Positions 16,199 through 25,733 of a DNA stretch of 64,000 nt are shown in pieces. The first letter of the stretch is position 1, and each line of letters begins with the position of its first letter. The notes below the pieces were generated by a model that was not told where the DNA came from, made no database searches, and saw only the letters and a list, made by a program, of their open reading frames with translations. This DNA is from Ensifer sp. LCM 4579 (GTDB taxonomy: Bacteria; Pseudomonadota; Alphaproteobacteria; Rhizobiales; Rhizobiaceae): positions 268,595-332,594 of the forward strand of contig NZ_MDDV01000035.1 of the NCBI RefSeq assembly GCF_001854885.1, read 5' to 3'. A program made the position numbers and the translations under genes.

Positions 16199-19105
16199 TT
16201 GCTTTTAATCTTTCTTCTCGCCCCTTTCGGGGGGAGTCTCCTCGTACTCTTCTTCCCCTCCGATCAACGCGGCGCCACGGCCTGGTTCGCGGGCGCCATC
16301 GCGTTCGTCTGTTTCCTGTTGGCGGCCGGCATCTACCCATTCGTCACCGCAGGCGGCGTGCTCCGCTTCGAACTCGATTGGATCCCCGAGCTCGGCCTGA
16401 ACCTCACTCTGCGCATGGACGGCTTTGCCTGGCTCTTTGCGACGCTGATCACCGCGATCGGCGTCCTCGTCGTACTCTATGCCCGTTATTACATGGCGGC
16501 CGAAGATCCCATCCCGCGTTTCTTCGCGCTGTTCCTCGCCTTCATGGGCTCGATGCTCGGCGTCGTGCTTTCCGGCAACCTGATCCTGCTCGCCGTCTTC
16601 TGGGAATTGACGAGCATCGTTTCCTTCCTGCTGATCGGCTATTGGCACCACAACGCCCATGCGCGCGACGGCGCCCGCATCGCACTGACGATGACCGGCA
16701 TGGGCGGCCTCTCCATGCTGATCGGCCTGCTGCTCATCGGACGCGTGGTCGGCAGCTACGAGCTCGATGCGGTGCTCGCCTCCGGCGATGCGATCCGCAA
16801 TGATCCGCTCTACCTGCCGATCCTGATCCTCATTCTCTTCGGCGCGCTGACGAAGAGCGCACAGTTCCCGTTCCATTTCTGGCTGCCGCACGCCATGGCC
16901 GCGCCGACGCCGGTTTCCGCCTACCTGCACTCGGCGACCATGGTGAAGGCCGGCGTCTTCCTGCTCGCACGGCTCTGGCCGGTCATGGCCGGCACGGAAG
17001 CCTGGTTTTGGATCGTCGGCCTTGCGGGTCTGTCGACGCTCTTGCTCGGCGCCTACTTCGCCATCTTCCAGCAGGACCTGAAGGGCCTGCTTGCCTATTC
17101 GACCATCAGCCATCTCGGGCTGATTACGGTGCTGCTCAGCCTCGGCAGTCCGCTCGCGGCGGTCGCCGCCGTCTTCCACATCGTCAATCATGCCACCTTC
17201 AAGGCGTCCTTGTTCATGGCGGCCGGCATCATCGACCATGAGACCGGCACGCGCGACATGCGCAGGCTGAGCGGCCTCTTCCGCTACATGCCGATCACGG
17301 CGACGCTCGCCATGGTCGCCAGCGCCGCGATGGCCGGCGTGCCGCTGCTGAACGGATTCCTGTCGAAGGAGATGTTCTTCGCCGAGGCGATCGAGACGCA
17401 TCTCGTCAATTCGCTCGATACGATAACGCCCTATGTCGCGACGATTGCGGGCATGTTCGCCGTCACCTATTCGCTGCGCTTCATCCACAGCGTCTTCTTT
17501 GGTGCTCCGCCCGCGGATTTGCCGAAAAGGCCGCACGAGCCTCCGCGCTGGATGCGGGCACCGATCGAATTCCTGGTGCTCGCCTGCCTGATCGTCGGCA
17601 TTATTCCGGGCCGGACGATCGGACCCTTCCTGCACACGGCCGTCGTCTCGATCCTTGGAGACCGGACGCCGGACTACAGCCTGGCCGTCTGGCATGGCTG
17701 GAACGTCCCGCTGATCATGAGCTTTGTGGCGCTTTCGGGCGGCGTCGGTCTCTACTTCCTCATGCGCTCCTATCTCGCGACCGGGATCGAGGGTCCGCCG
17801 GTCTTCCGGCTGCTCCAAGGGCAGCGCATCTTCGAGCGCGTGCTGGTGACGCTTTCGTGGAAATGGGCGCGCTCGCTCGAACAGAGGTTCGGTACGCGCC
17901 GGCTGCAACCGCAGATGTTGCTCCTCGTTTTCCTGGCGGTTTCGGCGGCCGCCGTCCCGCTTTTCCGCCGCGGTTTCGAGTTGCCGCCCCTGGTGATACG
18001 CGGGATCGACCCGGCCTTCGCCCTGCTTTGGGCACTCGGCATTGCCTGCGCCGTCGGCGCGGCCTACCAGGCAAAATTCCACCGCCTGTTTGCGCTCGTG
18101 CTGCTGGGCGGTGCGGGGCTCATCACCTGCATCACCTTCGTCTGGCTCTCTGCTCCCGATCTGGCGGTTACCCAGCTTCTCGTCGAGATCGTCACGACCG
18201 TGCTTATTCTGCTCGGATTGCGTTGGCTGCCGAAACGCATCGAGGAGTCGCGGCCGGAGGATATTCCACTTAGGGTTCGCTTCCGGCGCCTCCGCGACTT
18301 CCTGCTTGCGCTTGCGGCCGGCGGCGGGATGAGCCTCATCGCATATCGCGTGATGACGCAGCCGACACCCGAGACAATCGCCAGTTACTTCGTCGAGCGC
18401 GCCTATAGCGAAGGCGGCGGCGCCAATGTCGTCAACGTCATCCTGGTCGACTTCCGCGGCTTCGACACGCTGGGCGAAGTCGCCGTTCTCAGTATCGTCG
18501 CACTGACGGTCTTCGCGCTGCTCCTGCGTTTCCGCCCGCACCCGGACAGCCAGGACATCCCGCTGCAGCAAAGGGTGCAGAACGCCTTCGACGACGACCA
18601 CCCGGATCGGAACGCCGGCGACAGCATAGCCGAATACCTGCACATTCCTTCCACGATCATGCGCTGGATGTTCCCGGTCACCGGAATGCTCGCCGCCTAT
18701 CTTTTCCTGCGGGGTCACGACCTGCCGGGCGGAGGCTTTGCCGCGGGCATCGCCATGTCGATCGGCTTCCTCCTGCAATACATGGCGGGCGGAACGCGCT
18801 GGGTCGAGGAGCGTCTTCGCATCCATCCGCTCCGCTGGATGAGCATCGGCCTGTTGGTCGCGGCCGCCACCGGCATCGGCTCCTGGGTGTTCGGCTACCC
18901 GTTCCTGACGTCGCATTCGCAATATGCGACGCTTCCGATCGTCGGCAAGGTGCCGCTGGCGAGCGCCATTCTTTTTGACCTCGGCGTCTTTTCGCTCGTA
19001 CTGGGCGCCACGGTGCTGATGCTCATTGCGCTGGCGCACCAGTCCGTCCGCGCACCGCGTGCCCATGCGAGACCCGCGCGCACCGAGAGGGAGGCGGCAC
19101 AGTAA
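16199..19105 (+). CDS. phaA: Monovalent cation/proton antiporter subunit A (MrpA-MrpB fusion)
   Basis: 968-aa membrane protein, first subunit of the Mrp/Pha (CPA3) K+ or Na+/H+ antiporter. The first ~600 residues are NuoL-like (KSAQFPFHFWLPHAMAAPTPVSAYLHSATMVKAG). The C-terminal part contains the MrpB-like region (FRPHPD... HIPSTIMRWMFPVTGMLAAYLFLRGHD), so a separate phaB is absent, as in the S. meliloti pha operon. The start is a TTG at 16199 after CGGAGAAA. The stop overlaps the phaC ATG by one base. In S. meliloti pha1 is needed for potassium/pH homeostasis and root nodule invasion; the same role is inferred. Confidence 0.93.
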   Translation: MLLIFLLAPFGGSLLVLFFPSDQRGATAWFAGAIAFVCFLLAAGIYPFVTAGGVLRFELDWIPELGLNLTLRMDGFAWLFATLITAIGVLVVLYARYYMAAEDPIPRFFALFLAFMGSMLGVVLSGNLILLAVFWELTSIVSFLLIGYWHHNAHARDGARIALTMTGMGGLSMLIGLLLIGRVVGSYELDAVLASGDAIRNDPLYLPILILILFGALTKSAQFPFHFWLPHAMAAPTPVSAYLHSATMVKAGVFLLARLWPVMAGTEAWFWIVGLAGLSTLLLGAYFAIFQQDLKGLLAYSTISHLGLITVLLSLGSPLAAVAAVFHIVNHATFKASLFMAAGIIDHETGTRDMRRLSGLFRYMPITATLAMVASAAMAGVPLLNGFLSKEMFFAEAIETHLVNSLDTITPYVATIAGMFAVTYSLRFIHSVFFGAPPADLPKRPHEPPRWMRAPIEFLVLACLIVGIIPGRTIGPFLHTAVVSILGDRTPDYSLAVWHGWNVPLIMSFVALSGGVGLYFLMRSYLATGIEGPPVFRLLQGQRIFERVLVTLSWKWARSLEQRFGTRRLQPQMLLLVFLAVSAAAVPLFRRGFELPPLVIRGIDPAFALLWALGIACAVGAAYQAKFHRLFALVLLGGAGLITCITFVWLSAPDLAVTQLLVEIVTTVLILLGLRWLPKRIEESRPEDIPLRVRFRRLRDFLLALAAGGGMSLIAYRVMTQPTPETIASYFVERAYSEGGGANVVNVILVDFRGFDTLGEVAVLSIVALTVFALLLRFRPHPDSQDIPLQQRVQNAFDDDHPDRNAGDSIAEYLHIPSTIMRWMFPVTGMLAAYLFLRGHDLPGGGFAAGIAMSIGFLLQYMAGGTRWVEERLRIHPLRWMSIGLLVAAATGIGSWVFGYPFLTSHSQYATLPIVGKVPLASAILFDLGVFSLVLGATVLMLIALAHQSVRAPRAHARPARTEREAAQ

Positions 19106-19452
19106 TGGAACTCATCCTCTCCGCCGGCATCGGAGCGCTGACCGCGTCGGGCGTCTATCTGCTGTTGAGACCGCGGACCTATCAGGTCATCATCGGGCTT
19201 TCGCTGCTTTCCTATGCGGTCAATCTCTTCATCTTCGGCATGGGGCGGCTGCGGGTGAATGCCCCGCCCATTGTCGAGCCGGGCGGTGGCGGCGATCTGG
19301 CGCGCTACACGGATCCCTTGCCGCAAGCGCTGGTGCTGACCGCTATCGTAATCGGCTTTGCCATGACCGCCCTGTTCCTCGTGGTGATTCTCGCCTCACG
19401 GGGCTTCACGGGCACAGACCACGTCGACGGCAGGGAGCAGCGCGGTGACTGA
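19105..19452 (+). CDS. phaC: Antiporter subunit C (MrpC/NuoK-like)
   Basis: 115-aa, three-helix membrane subunit homologous to NuoK. The stretch TASGVYLLLRPRTYQVIIGL and the membrane Gly-rich segments are typical. The start at 19105 overlaps the end of phaA by one base (ATG within TAATG), and the 3' end overlaps phaD by 8 bp, indicating translational coupling in the operon. Confidence 0.92.
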   Translation: MELILSAGIGALTASGVYLLLRPRTYQVIIGLSLLSYAVNLFIFGMGRLRVNAPPIVEPGGGGDLARYTDPLPQALVLTAIVIGFAMTALFLVVILASRGFTGTDHVDGREQRGD

Positions 19453-21064
19453 GTGGCTGCACCATCTGCTGATCCTGCCTATTCTCGTGCCGCTCGCAGT
19501 CGCCGCCGCGCTGGTCCCGCTCAATGAGCGCGAGCGGGCGCTCAAGGGTTCCATCGGCTTTGTCTCGACACTCGTGGTCTTCCTCATCGCGATGATTCTC
19601 ATGGGCCTCGCGGCAGCGGGCGAAGACAGCCTGCCGGGCTCCGGCGTCTACCAGCTCGGCAACTGGCCGGCGCCCTTCGGCATCGTTCTCGTTCTCGATC
19701 GGCTCTCGGCGCTTATGCTGTGCCTGGCGAGCGGCCTTGCGCTTGCCGCCCAGGTATATTCCACGGCGCGCTGGCATACGGCCGGACATCACTTCCATTC
19801 CCTCATCCAGCTTCTTCTGGCCGGCCTCAACGGCGCTTTCCTGACGGGCGACCTCTTCAATCTGTTCGTCTTCTTCGAAATGATGCTCGCAGCGTCCTAC
19901 GGTCTCCTGCTGCACGGCTCCGGTCCGCTGCGGGTGAAGGCCGGGTTACACTACATCGCCATCAATCTTGCCGCCTCCTCGCTTTTCCTGATCGGCGTCA
20001 GCCTGATCTACGGCACCACCGGCACGCTCAACATGGCCGATCTCGCGACGAAGCTCGCAGCGCTGCCCCCCGAAAGCAGGATGCTCGTCGAAACCGGCGC
20101 CGCCCTTCTCGGCATCGCATTCCTGGTAAAAGCGGGCATGTGGCCGCTTGGCTTCTGGCTGCCGACAGCCTATGCCGCGGCAACGCCGCCCGCCGCCGCC
20201 GTTTTCGCCATACTGACGAAGGTCGGGATCTACGTCATCCTCCGTCTGCACCTGCTCGTCTTCGGCGCCGCGGCGGGCGCCTCGGCCGGTTTCGGCCAGA
20301 GCTGGCTGCTTGCGGGCGGCGTGGCGACGATCGCCTTCGGCGCCATCGGCGTGCTAGCATCGCAGGCGATGGGCCGACTCGCCGGCTATTCCGTACTCGT
20401 CTCCTCCGGCACATTGCTTGCCGCCATCGGTCTCGGGCATGAGGAGATGTTGGCCGGCGCGCTGTTCTACCTCGTCAGTTCGACGCTGACGATCGCCGCC
20501 TTCTTCCTGCTGATCGAGCTCGTCGAACGCGGCCGCGATGCCGCAGCCGACGTTCTGGCGGTGACGATGGAGGCCTATGGCGACTTCGATGAAGGCGAGG
20601 AGGAAGAGGAAGTGGGCGTCGCCATTCCCCGCACCATGGCCGTGCTCGGCCTCTGCTTCTCGCTCTGTGCCGTGCTCTTGTCCGGCCTGCCGCCGCTTTC
20701 CGGGTTCGTCGCCAAATTCGCGCTCCTCAAGGGCCTCTTCGAAATACCGGCGGCGGACCCGGCAAGAGCCCTCACGGCCGCCGACTGGACCTATGTAACG
20801 CTCATCATACTCTCCGGGCTCGCAGCCATGATCGCCATGAACCGCATCGGCATCCGCACCTTCTGGGCCTCGATCGAAGGCACTATCCCGCGCGTCGTCA
20901 TCATCGAGATCACGCCCGTCGTGATCCTGCTTGCCGCCTGCCTTTTCCTGAGCTTCCATCCGGCCCCTGCCATGCGCTACATGCAGGAGACGGTCGGCGA
21001 CCTTCTTACCCCGAGCCTCTACAGCGAACGGGTCCTTTCCGCACCCAGGGCCGGAGACCGATAG
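19445..21064 (+). CDS. phaD: Antiporter subunit D (MrpD/NuoM-N-like)
   Basis: 539-aa polytopic subunit related to NuoL/M/N. Conserved transporter stretches are FNLFVFFEMMLAASYGLLLHG (membrane Glu), LVKAGMWPLGFWLPTAYAAATPPAAAVFAILTKVG, and LSGLPPLSGFVAKFALLKG in the C-terminal half. It begins with GTG at 19445 inside the end of phaC. An acidic loop (DFDEGEEEEEVG) at about residue 380 lies between helices. Together with PhaA it probably carries the proton path. Confidence 0.93.
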   Translation: MTEWLHHLLILPILVPLAVAAALVPLNERERALKGSIGFVSTLVVFLIAMILMGLAAAGEDSLPGSGVYQLGNWPAPFGIVLVLDRLSALMLCLASGLALAAQVYSTARWHTAGHHFHSLIQLLLAGLNGAFLTGDLFNLFVFFEMMLAASYGLLLHGSGPLRVKAGLHYIAINLAASSLFLIGVSLIYGTTGTLNMADLATKLAALPPESRMLVETGAALLGIAFLVKAGMWPLGFWLPTAYAAATPPAAAVFAILTKVGIYVILRLHLLVFGAAAGASAGFGQSWLLAGGVATIAFGAIGVLASQAMGRLAGYSVLVSSGTLLAAIGLGHEEMLAGALFYLVSSTLTIAAFFLLIELVERGRDAAADVLAVTMEAYGDFDEGEEEEEVGVAIPRTMAVLGLCFSLCAVLLSGLPPLSGFVAKFALLKGLFEIPAADPARALTAADWTYVTLIILSGLAAMIAMNRIGIRTFWASIEGTIPRVVIIEITPVVILLAACLFLSFHPAPAMRYMQETVGDLLTPSLYSERVLSAPRAGDR

Positions 21065-21067
21065 CCG

Positions 21068-21553
21068 ATGCGCGCCTGGTTTCCCTACCCGCTGCTTTCG
21101 ACCGCGCTTCTCCTCATGTGGCTGTTGCTGAAGCAATCGGTGGCACCGGGCACGGTTCTCGTCGGCATTGTCCTCAGTACGATTCTCGCCTGGGTATTGC
21201 TGAAGCTTCAGCCGCCGCGGTCGCATCTGCGCCGCCTCGGCCATTTCGCGCGCTTCGGTCTTCACGTCATCGCCGATATTGCCCGCTCGAATATCGCAGT
21301 GGCGCGCATCATTCTGCGGTCGCGGCGGCAGCCGGTGAGATCCGGCTTCATATCCGTCGATCTGGATATAGAGGACGAGAATGCGCTGGCGCTGCTTGCC
21401 TGTATCCTGACCGCAACGCCGGGCACGGCCTGGCTGGAACACGATCGGCGCGAGAAGAAGCTGCTCTTCCACATCCTCGACATGGACAATGCCTATACAT
21501 GGCGGCAAACGCTTGCGCGCTACGAGGCATCGCTGAAGGAGATATTCCAATGA
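21068..21553 (+). CDS. phaE: Antiporter subunit E (MrpE)
   Basis: 161-aa MrpE-family subunit: two N-terminal membrane helices (LLSTALLLMWLLLKQSVAPGTVLVGIVLSTILAWVLL), then a cytoplasmic domain containing the family-typical LLACILTATPGTAWLEHD. Start ATG at 21068, 3 bp after phaD. The last bases overlap phaF (ATGA), so the two are coupled. Confidence 0.9.
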   Translation: MRAWFPYPLLSTALLLMWLLLKQSVAPGTVLVGIVLSTILAWVLLKLQPPRSHLRRLGHFARFGLHVIADIARSNIAVARIILRSRRQPVRSGFISVDLDIEDENALALLACILTATPGTAWLEHDRREKKLLFHILDMDNAYTWRQTLARYEASLKEIFQ

Positions 21554-21831
21554 CGGAGCTGGCAATCCTCTGGTCCATCCTGCTCGCCCAGGTCATGCTC
21601 GCGCTCGCCATGGCCTTCGCCCTCTATCGGATCGTCAAGGGACCACACGCCCAGGATCGCGTTCTCGGCCTGGACGCGCTTTACATCAACGCCATGCTGA
21701 TGCTGGTTGCCTTTGGCGTTCGCACCGCCAACACGGTCTATTTCGAGACGGCACTCATCATCGCGCTGCTCGGCTTCGTTTCGTCGATCGCTTTTGCGAA
21801 GTTCCTCATGCGCGGAGAGATCATCGAATGA
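21550..21831 (+). CDS. phaF: Antiporter subunit F (MrpF)
   Basis: 93-aa, three-helix MrpF subunit (MTELAILWSILLAQ start). The family motif RIVKGPHAQDRVLGLDAL follows the first helix, and the end is FAKFLMRGEIIE. The ATG overlaps the phaE stop codon, and its own stop overlaps the phaG ATG, both as ATGA. Bacterial MrpF proteins are of this size; assignment is from motif and operon position. Confidence 0.92.
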   Translation: MTELAILWSILLAQVMLALAMAFALYRIVKGPHAQDRVLGLDALYINAMLMLVAFGVRTANTVYFETALIIALLGFVSSIAFAKFLMRGEIIE

Positions 21832-22199
21832 GCCATCTCACCGACCTGCCGGCATGGGCCGCGATCGCCGTCTGCGGTCTTCTGCTCATGGGGGCGGCAA
21901 TGACGCTGATCGGCTCGATCGGCCTGTTGCGCCTTCCGACCTTCTATGACCGCCTGCATGCGCCGACCATTACGACGAGCGGCGGAACGATTCTCGTTTG
22001 CTTCGCCTCCATGCTCTGCTTTGCGGTGCTTCAGAGCCGCTGGATTTTTCACGAAGTGCTGATTATCGTCTTCATCACGGTGACGACCCCCGTGACGCTG
22101 ATGCTGCTCGGCCAGGCTTCCCTTTACCGCCACCGTTTCGAGAAGCCGCAGGATGTTCCTCTGAAACAGGGCCCTCATGCCGAGAAGGACCGGGAATGA
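21828..22199 (+). CDS. phaG: Antiporter subunit G (MrpG)
   Basis: 123-aa MrpG subunit, last gene of the operon. Three helices with the typical GSIGLLRLPTFYDRLHAPTITTSGG motif after the first, and the TVTTPVTLMLLGQAS segment near the end. The charged tail (HAEKDRE) is cytoplasmic. It converges on cobM with only 10 bp between the stop codons, so the transcripts of the antiporter and cobalamin operons must overlap. Confidence 0.92.
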   Translation: MSHLTDLPAWAAIAVCGLLLMGAAMTLIGSIGLLRLPTFYDRLHAPTITTSGGTILVCFASMLCFAVLQSRWIFHEVLIIVFITVTTPVTLMLLGQASLYRHRFEKPQDVPLKQGPHAEKDRE

Positions 22200-22209
22200 T
22201 CTCGCAGAT

Positions 22210-22968
22210 TCATTCGCGTCCGCGGAAGCGGCGCTGGTAGGCCGGATCGTAGAGCGAACTCTCGCGGAAATCTGATGCCTCGAGCCCCGGTCCGACGAAG
22301 ATCAGCGCGGTGCGCTCGATCGGCTCGGCAGCGACCTTGGCGGCGATATCGCCGAGCGTGCCGCGCAGGACTCGTTCGTCCGGCCAGGAGGCCTTGACGA
22401 TGATCGCGACCGGGCAATCGGCGCCATAGAGCGGCGTCAATTCGGCGACGACACGGTCGAGCGCGTGGATCGCGAGATGGATCGCCAGCGTCGAACCGGT
22501 GGCACCGAAGCCGGCCAGCGTCTCCCGCGTCGGCATTGGCGAGGCGCGGCCCGAGACGCGCGTCAGGACAAGGCTTTGAGCAACCTCCGGGACCGTCAGC
22601 TCGCGGCCGAGCGCTGCTGCAGCGGCGGCAAAGGACGGCACGCCGGGCGTCATGCTATAGGCGATGCCGTGCTTTTGAAGCCGCCGGATCTGCTCGGCAA
22701 CCGCGCTCCAGACCGAGAGATCGCCTGAATGCAGCCGCGCGACATCTTCGCCGGCCGATGCGGCGCGAACATATTCCGCCTCGATTTCGTCGAGGGACAT
22801 CGGCGCCGTATCGACGATGCGCGCACCGGGCGGGCAATATTGCAGGAGCTCCGGCGAAACGATCGAACCGGCATAGAGGCACACGGGGCAACGGGCGATC
22901 AGATCCCTGCCCCGGACCGTGATGAGGTCCGCCGCGCCCGGACCGGCGCCGATGAAATGAACGGCCAT
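22210..22968 (-). CDS. cobM: Precorrin-4 C11-methyltransferase
   Basis: 252-aa SAM-dependent tetrapyrrole methylase that adds the C-11 methyl group in aerobic cobalamin biosynthesis. The N-terminal [22 protein letters not shown] and the SAM-site region [13 protein letters not shown] and [16 protein letters not shown] identify it as CobM/CbiF. Start at 22968 ([11 protein letters not shown]). It lies 26 bp downstream of cobL, last gene of the minus-strand cob series, and converges with phaG. Confidence 0.93.
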   Translation of the reverse strand: MAVHFIGAGPGAADLITVRGRDLIARCPVCLYAGSIVSPELLQYCPPGARIVDTAPMSLDEIEAEYVRAASAGEDVARLHSGDLSVWSAVAEQIRRLQKHGIAYSMTPGVPSFAAAAAALGRELTVPEVAQSLVLTRVSGRASPMPTRETLAGFGATGSTLAIHLAIHALDRVVAELTPLYGADCPVAIIVKASWPDERVLRGTLGDIAAKVAAEPIERTALIFVGPGLEASDFRESSLYDPAYQRRFRGRE

Positions 22969-22994
22969 GATCTATTCCTCTTGAAATATTCTGC

Positions 22995-24206
22995 TCAAGT
23001 CCTGGTCCACGACCATTGCGTGACGGGCATCGCCGACCGCCAGCCCGTCATGCGACCGACCGGCGAGGCCCGTGCGACATCGACGCGGATCAGCGATCCG
23101 CCAAGCCGCGCGTGATGTGCGAGAAGCACCGCTTCCATTTCCGTCGTCACCGCATTGGCGACGAGCCTGCCGCCGGGCGGAAGCGCAGCGATCGCCGTAC
23201 CCATAACTCCGGGCTCGCTGCCGCCGCCGCCGATGAAGATCGCGTCGGGCTCCGGCAGATCCCGCAGCGCCCCCGGCGCCTGACCTTCGACGACGAGAAG
23301 TCCCGGTACGCCGAAGCTTGCGGCGTTGCGGCCGATCCGCGCCGCCCGCTCCGGCGATGCCTCGATGGCGATCGCCCGCATGGCCGGGTCGCTCAGCATC
23401 CATTCGATGGAGACCGAGCCGGAGCCGGCGCCGATATCCCAGAGAAGCTCGCCCCTGCGCGGGGCAAGCGCCGAAAGCGTCAGCGCCCGCACCTCGCGCT
23501 TGGTGATCTGGCCGTCATGCTCGAACAGGGCGTCGTCGCGACCGCAGGCGAGCGGCAGCACGCGCGCGCAAGCCGCGCCAATCACTTCGATCGCGCAGAG
23601 GTTCAGGGAATGGATGTCCTCGAGCGCGAAATCGGCGGCGACCTGCCGCGAAATCCGCTCACGCGCTCCTCCCAGCGCTTCGAGCACGACAATCCGGGAC
23701 TGGCCGAATCCGCTTTCGGTAAGGAGCTCGGCAAGCGCCCTCGGGCCACTTCCGTCCGATGTCAGCGCCAGCACCCGGGCCCCCGGCTGCAGGTGCGGCC
23801 GGACGAGGTCGAGCGGACGTCCGTGCAGCGACACGGTCGTGACGTCCTGCAAAGCCCAGCCGAGGCGCGATGCAGCTAGGCTGAAGGCCGAGGGTGCCGG
23901 AATTGTTCGGATCTCGCTCGGGTCGACGCGCCGGGCAAGCGTGGCGCCAACGCCGTAGAGAAACGGATCGCCCGAGGCAAGCACGACGACGGGGCTGCCG
24001 CGCCGCGCCACGACCGCCTCGACCGATCTTTCAAAGGGGCTCTGCCAGACCTGGCATTCGCCCTTGATCAGCGATGCCGCGAGCTCCAGATGGCGGGCGC
24101 CGCCGAAAACGACCGGCGCCGTCGCAATGACCTGCTTGGCCCGGTCGCCGAGACCGGTTACACCATCTTCGCCGATACCGATAATCGTGATCCAGGGAGC
24201 GGCCAT
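22995..24206 (-). CDS. cobL: Precorrin-6Y C5,15-methyltransferase (decarboxylating)
   Basis: About 403 aa. Bifunctional enzyme methylating C-5 and C-15 and decarboxylating the C-12 acetate. The N-terminal CbiE-like half starts ITIIGIGEDGVTGLGDR; the C-terminal CbiT-like half has the Rossmann SAM motif LLWDIGAGSGSVSIEW. I choose the ATG at 24206 (MAAPWITIIG); an ATG at 24227 (MSNSVSA) and a longer frame to 24308 are possible but run into cobK. The chosen start codon overlaps the cobK start codon on the other strand by two bases, leaving no intergenic promoter. It is probably expressed by readthrough from cobJ or from a promoter inside cobK. Confidence 0.9.
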   Translation of the reverse strand: MAAPWITIIGIGEDGVTGLGDRAKQVIATAPVVFGGARHLELAASLIKGECQVWQSPFERSVEAVVARRGSPVVVLASGDPFLYGVGATLARRVDPSEIRTIPAPSAFSLAASRLGWALQDVTTVSLHGRPLDLVRPHLQPGARVLALTSDGSGPRALAELLTESGFGQSRIVVLEALGGARERISRQVAADFALEDIHSLNLCAIEVIGAACARVLPLACGRDDALFEHDGQITKREVRALTLSALAPRRGELLWDIGAGSGSVSIEWMLSDPAMRAIAIEASPERAARIGRNAASFGVPGLLVVEGQAPGALRDLPEPDAIFIGGGGSEPGVMGTAIAALPPGGRLVANAVTTEMEAVLLAHHARLGGSLIRVDVARASPVGRMTGWRSAMPVTQWSWTRT

Positions 24207-25005
24207 GGCCGAGACGCTATTCGACATGTCAGCCACGGGCAGACCTCGCATTCTGATCCTTGGTGGAACCACCGAAGCGCGGCAGCTTGCCGAGCGTCTC
24301 GCGGACAATGCGCGCTACACGGCGGCGATCTCGCTTGCCGGGCGCACGGCCGACCCCCGTCCGCAACCGCTGCCGACTCGCATCGGCGGCTTCGGTGGTG
24401 CGGAAGGGCTCGCCGTCTGGCTGATGGCCGAAAAGATTTCCCTGCTCATCGATGCAACCCATCCCTTTGCCGCCCGCATCTCGCACAATGCCGCCACGGC
24501 AGCGGAGGCAAGCGGGACGCCGATTCTTGCGCTGCGCCGCCCTGCCTGGATAGAAGTGCCCGGCGATCGCTGGACTCAAGTGCAGAGCGTTGCCGAGGCG
24601 GTGGCCGCCCTCGGCGATGTTCCGCGTCGCGTCTTCCTGGCGATCGGCCGGCAGGAGGCGTTCCATTTCGAGAGGGCTCCGCAGCACAGCTATGTCCTGC
24701 GCAGCGTCGACCCCGTCACGCCGCCACTCGACCTGCCGGACGTGACGCCGATTCTCGCTAGCGGCCCCTTTGCGGAAGCGAACGAAGTGAAGCTCTTCCG
24801 CGATCACGAAATCGACGTCGTCGTTGCCAAGAACAGTGGCGGCGGCGCGACCTACGGCAAAATCGCCGCCGCCCGCACGCTCGGGCTCGAAGTGGTGATG
24901 GTCGAGCGCCACGCGCCCGCCGATGTGCCCGCAGTAAGCACGTGCGACGAGGCGCTCGAACGCATCCATCAATGGCTTTCCCCCATAAAGGATCGGGGCG
25001 TGTAG
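24205..25005 (+). CDS. cobK: Precorrin-6A reductase
   Basis: 266-aa NADPH-dependent CobK/CbiJ. The dinucleotide motif is ILILGGTTEARQLAERL, and DATHPFAARISHNA, LAIGRQEAFHFE and VVAKNSGGGATYGKI are family hallmarks. Start ATG at 24205 (MAETLFDMS), with 24226 (MSATGRP) as an alternative. It is the only cob gene on the plus strand. It lies between cobJ and cobL, overlapping the 3' end of cobJ by 37 bp and touching the start of cobL. Transcription of the minus-strand operon therefore runs antisense through the whole gene. Confidence 0.9.
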   Translation: MAETLFDMSATGRPRILILGGTTEARQLAERLADNARYTAAISLAGRTADPRPQPLPTRIGGFGGAEGLAVWLMAEKISLLIDATHPFAARISHNAATAAEASGTPILALRRPAWIEVPGDRWTQVQSVAEAVAALGDVPRRVFLAIGRQEAFHFERAPQHSYVLRSVDPVTPPLDLPDVTPILASGPFAEANEVKLFRDHEIDVVVAKNSGGGATYGKIAAARTLGLEVVMVERHAPADVPAVSTCDEALERIHQWLSPIKDRGV

Positions 25006-25733
25006 ACGAGATCCGGCCTGCCTTCGCGGGCGATCATCCGGGTCTCGGGCGATCCGATGATGACACAGGTCGCCATGTCGGCGTGGTCGGCATCGGCCTC
25101 GCCGAGCGGCATGACCGTGATGCGCTCGTCCGGCCGACCGGCCGCCCGGCCGAAAATGACCGGCACGCTGGCCGGCAGCACATTGCGCAAGACCTCGAAA
25201 GCCTCGCCGAGCTGCCAGGGACGCGCCTTGCTGATCGGGTTGTAGAGGGCGATCACCAGCCCTGCCTCGGCGGTGAGCCTCAAACGTCGGGTGATGACGT
25301 CCCAGGGCTTCAGGTTGTCCGACAGCGACATGGCGCAGAAGTCATGACCGAGCGGCGCGCCGATGCGCGCGGCAACCGCGAGCATTGCCGTCACACCCGG
25401 CGTGACCACGAGATCGACCTGTCGCCACTCCGGGGGGCCCCTGTCGATCGCCTCGCAAACGGCCGCCGCCATGGCGAAAATGCCGGGATCGCCTCCGGAG
25501 ACGACGCAGACATTCGCACCGGCAGCCGCGCGCGCGAGCGCGGCCTGGGCCCGGTCGAGCTCCTCGCGGTTGTCGGAGGCAATGCGGACCTGGTCGGAGC
25601 GAAGGTCCAGACGATCGAGATACGGTCCGTAGCCGAAGAACTCGGTCGCGGCCGCAATCGCTTCCCGCGTTTCAGGCGTCATCTGCGACGGCTTGCCGGG
25701 ACCGGTGCCGACGATGAAGAGCGTGCCGCTCAT
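24969..25733 (-). CDS. cobJ: Precorrin-3B C17-methyltransferase
   Basis: 254-aa methylase that performs ring contraction and C-17 methylation. It has LFIVGTGPGKPSQMTPETREAI at the N-terminus, VCVVSGGDPGIFAMAAAV as the SAM loop and VTPGVTAMLAVAARIGAPLGHDFCAMSLSD, all typical of CobJ/CbiH. The start ATG at 25733 overlaps the cobI stop by 4 bp (coupled), and the 3' end overlaps convergent cobK. Confidence 0.93.
   Translation of the reverse strand: MSGTLFIVGTGPGKPSQMTPETREAIAAATEFFGYGPYLDRLDLRSDQVRIASDNREELDRAQAALARAAAGANVCVVSGGDPGIFAMAAAVCEAIDRGPPEWRQVDLVVTPGVTAMLAVAARIGAPLGHDFCAMSLSDNLKPWDVITRRLRLTAEAGLVIALYNPISKARPWQLGEAFEVLRNVLPASVPVIFGRAAGRPDERITVMPLGEADADHADMATCVIIGSPETRMIAREGRPDLVYTPRSFMGESH

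Noticed and set aside
16205..19066. 953-residue open frame antisense to phaA
   Set aside because: High GC with strong third-position bias leaves the opposite frame open; phaA has clear homology and this frame has none.
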